Part shown: piece by piece, positions 13,845 to 14,046 of the stretch
Position numbering within the stretch: position 1 is the stretch's first letter
How the letters are laid out: every line of letters starts with the position of its first letter
Origin: Planctomycetota bacterium
GTDB taxonomy: Bacteria > Planctomycetota > Planctomycetia > Pirellulales > Pirellulaceae
Reading direction: 5' to 3'
Length of the DNA stretch: 14,046 nucleotides
Assembly (NCBI GenBank): GCA_024277285.1
Contig: JAJRVM010000295.1
Coordinates: forward strand, 1-14,046
Position numbers and translations under genes: made by a program
Notes under the pieces: generated by a model
Told to the model about the DNA's origin: nothing
Database searches by the model: none
Seen by the model: the letters and a program-made list of their open reading frames with translations, nothing else

Positions 13845-13975
13845 TTCGTAACGGTTTAGCCATCTGAAGTGGGATGTGCACTCGAGTTCATTTTCCATCG
13901 GTCGACCCCCACCGCCTTGTGCGGTGGGTGAAGATGATTGGTACGCTACCCGTGACGTCCCATCTCCCCCCACAT
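13845..13975 (-). repeat. ACAAG-hairpin element, right copy (minus orientation)
   Basis: Read on the minus strand it has the same ordered parts as the left copy: GGGGGGAG, CGGGTAGC (13952-13945), TTCACCCA, an 8-bp stem (13928-13921 with 13915-13908) around ACAAG, GGGTC, and the box GGCTAAACCGTTACGAA (13861-13845, 16 of 17 matching the left copy). The distance from hairpin to box is 46 nt here against 29 nt on the left, so the intervening part is not conserved. It lies upstream of the membrane protein gene in the sense direction, ending about 145 nt before its ATG. Confidence 0.7.
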
Positions 13976-13981
13976 CCACGG

Positions 13982-14046
13982 CCCCCTTTCCTCCCCGCCG
14001 CCGAAGGCGGCGGGGAGGAAAGGGGGGGAGTAGCTGGCATCGCGGG
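13982..14046. repeat. GC-rich perfect hairpin, right copy, plus start of a further element
   Basis: Arms 13982-14002 and 14006-14026 form a perfect 21-bp stem around GAA. From 13983 to the window end it matches 1-63 apart from two substitutions and one extra G. The tail 14027-14046 (GGAGTAGCTGGCATCGCGGG) equals 44-63 of the left copy except one base. A further plus-oriented ACAAG-hairpin element therefore probably begins here and continues outside the window. The hairpin would then lie between two divergent copies of that element. Confidence 0.85.

Noticed and set aside
1..14046. tRNA or rRNA genes
   Set aside because: None of the intergenic stretches shows a cloverleaf-like arrangement or rRNA-like conserved sequence that I could recognise.

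Overview
This 14-kb window looks chromosomal and comes from a GC-rich Gram-negative-type bacterium, most likely a planctomycete (Planctomycetota). The case rests on three things. There is a run of divergent GspF/PilC-family membrane proteins followed by short minor pseudopilins. There is a Tat-exported tandem metallo-beta-lactamase-fold protein. The intergenic spaces are rich in short hairpin repeats of a style I associate with Pirellula-type genomes. The lineage is inferred; no rRNA or marker gene is present.

Left part (about 275-5553, all minus strand). This is a type II secretion / type IV pilus-like assembly operon, read right to left: three consecutive GspF-family inner-membrane platform proteins, then three prepilin-type minor pseudopilins (GspI/PilV-like, GspJ/PilW-like and GspK/PilX-like). 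Spacing is tight, including an ATGA overlap. No assembly ATPase, secretin, major pseudopilin or prepilin peptidase lies in the window, so the operon is either continued elsewhere or depends on parts encoded elsewhere. A 15-bp minisatellite sits between the first two GspF genes.

Middle (6207-9707, plus strand). A glycyl-radical activating enzyme (radical SAM with two extra 4Fe-4S clusters) lies 39 bp upstream of a 791-aa glycyl radical enzyme. The radical enzyme matches trans-4-hydroxy-L-proline dehydratase along its whole length, including the active-site Cys, Glu and Gly. The pair would convert hydroxyproline to pyrroline-5-carboxylate under anoxic conditions. The activase carries an unusual acidic insertion near its C-terminus. 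The 650 bp upstream hold hairpins but no convincing gene.

Right part. A 950-bp non-coding stretch with tandem and inverted repeats precedes a 663-aa Tat-signal protein with two metallo-beta-lactamase-like domains and a C-terminal beta-rich domain (10655-12646, plus). A nested inverted-repeat element (12720-12941) separates it from a convergent small membrane protein of unknown function (12959-13699, minus).

Ends. Both ends hold the same two repeat modules. One is a GC-rich near-perfect hairpin (1-43 and 13982-14026). The other is a roughly 110-130 nt element with a conserved ACAAG-loop hairpin and a GGCTAAAC(C/T)GTTACGAA box. The two complete copies of the second element face inward. Their hairpin stems differ only by compensatory changes, which makes this the most interesting unexplained structure in the window.
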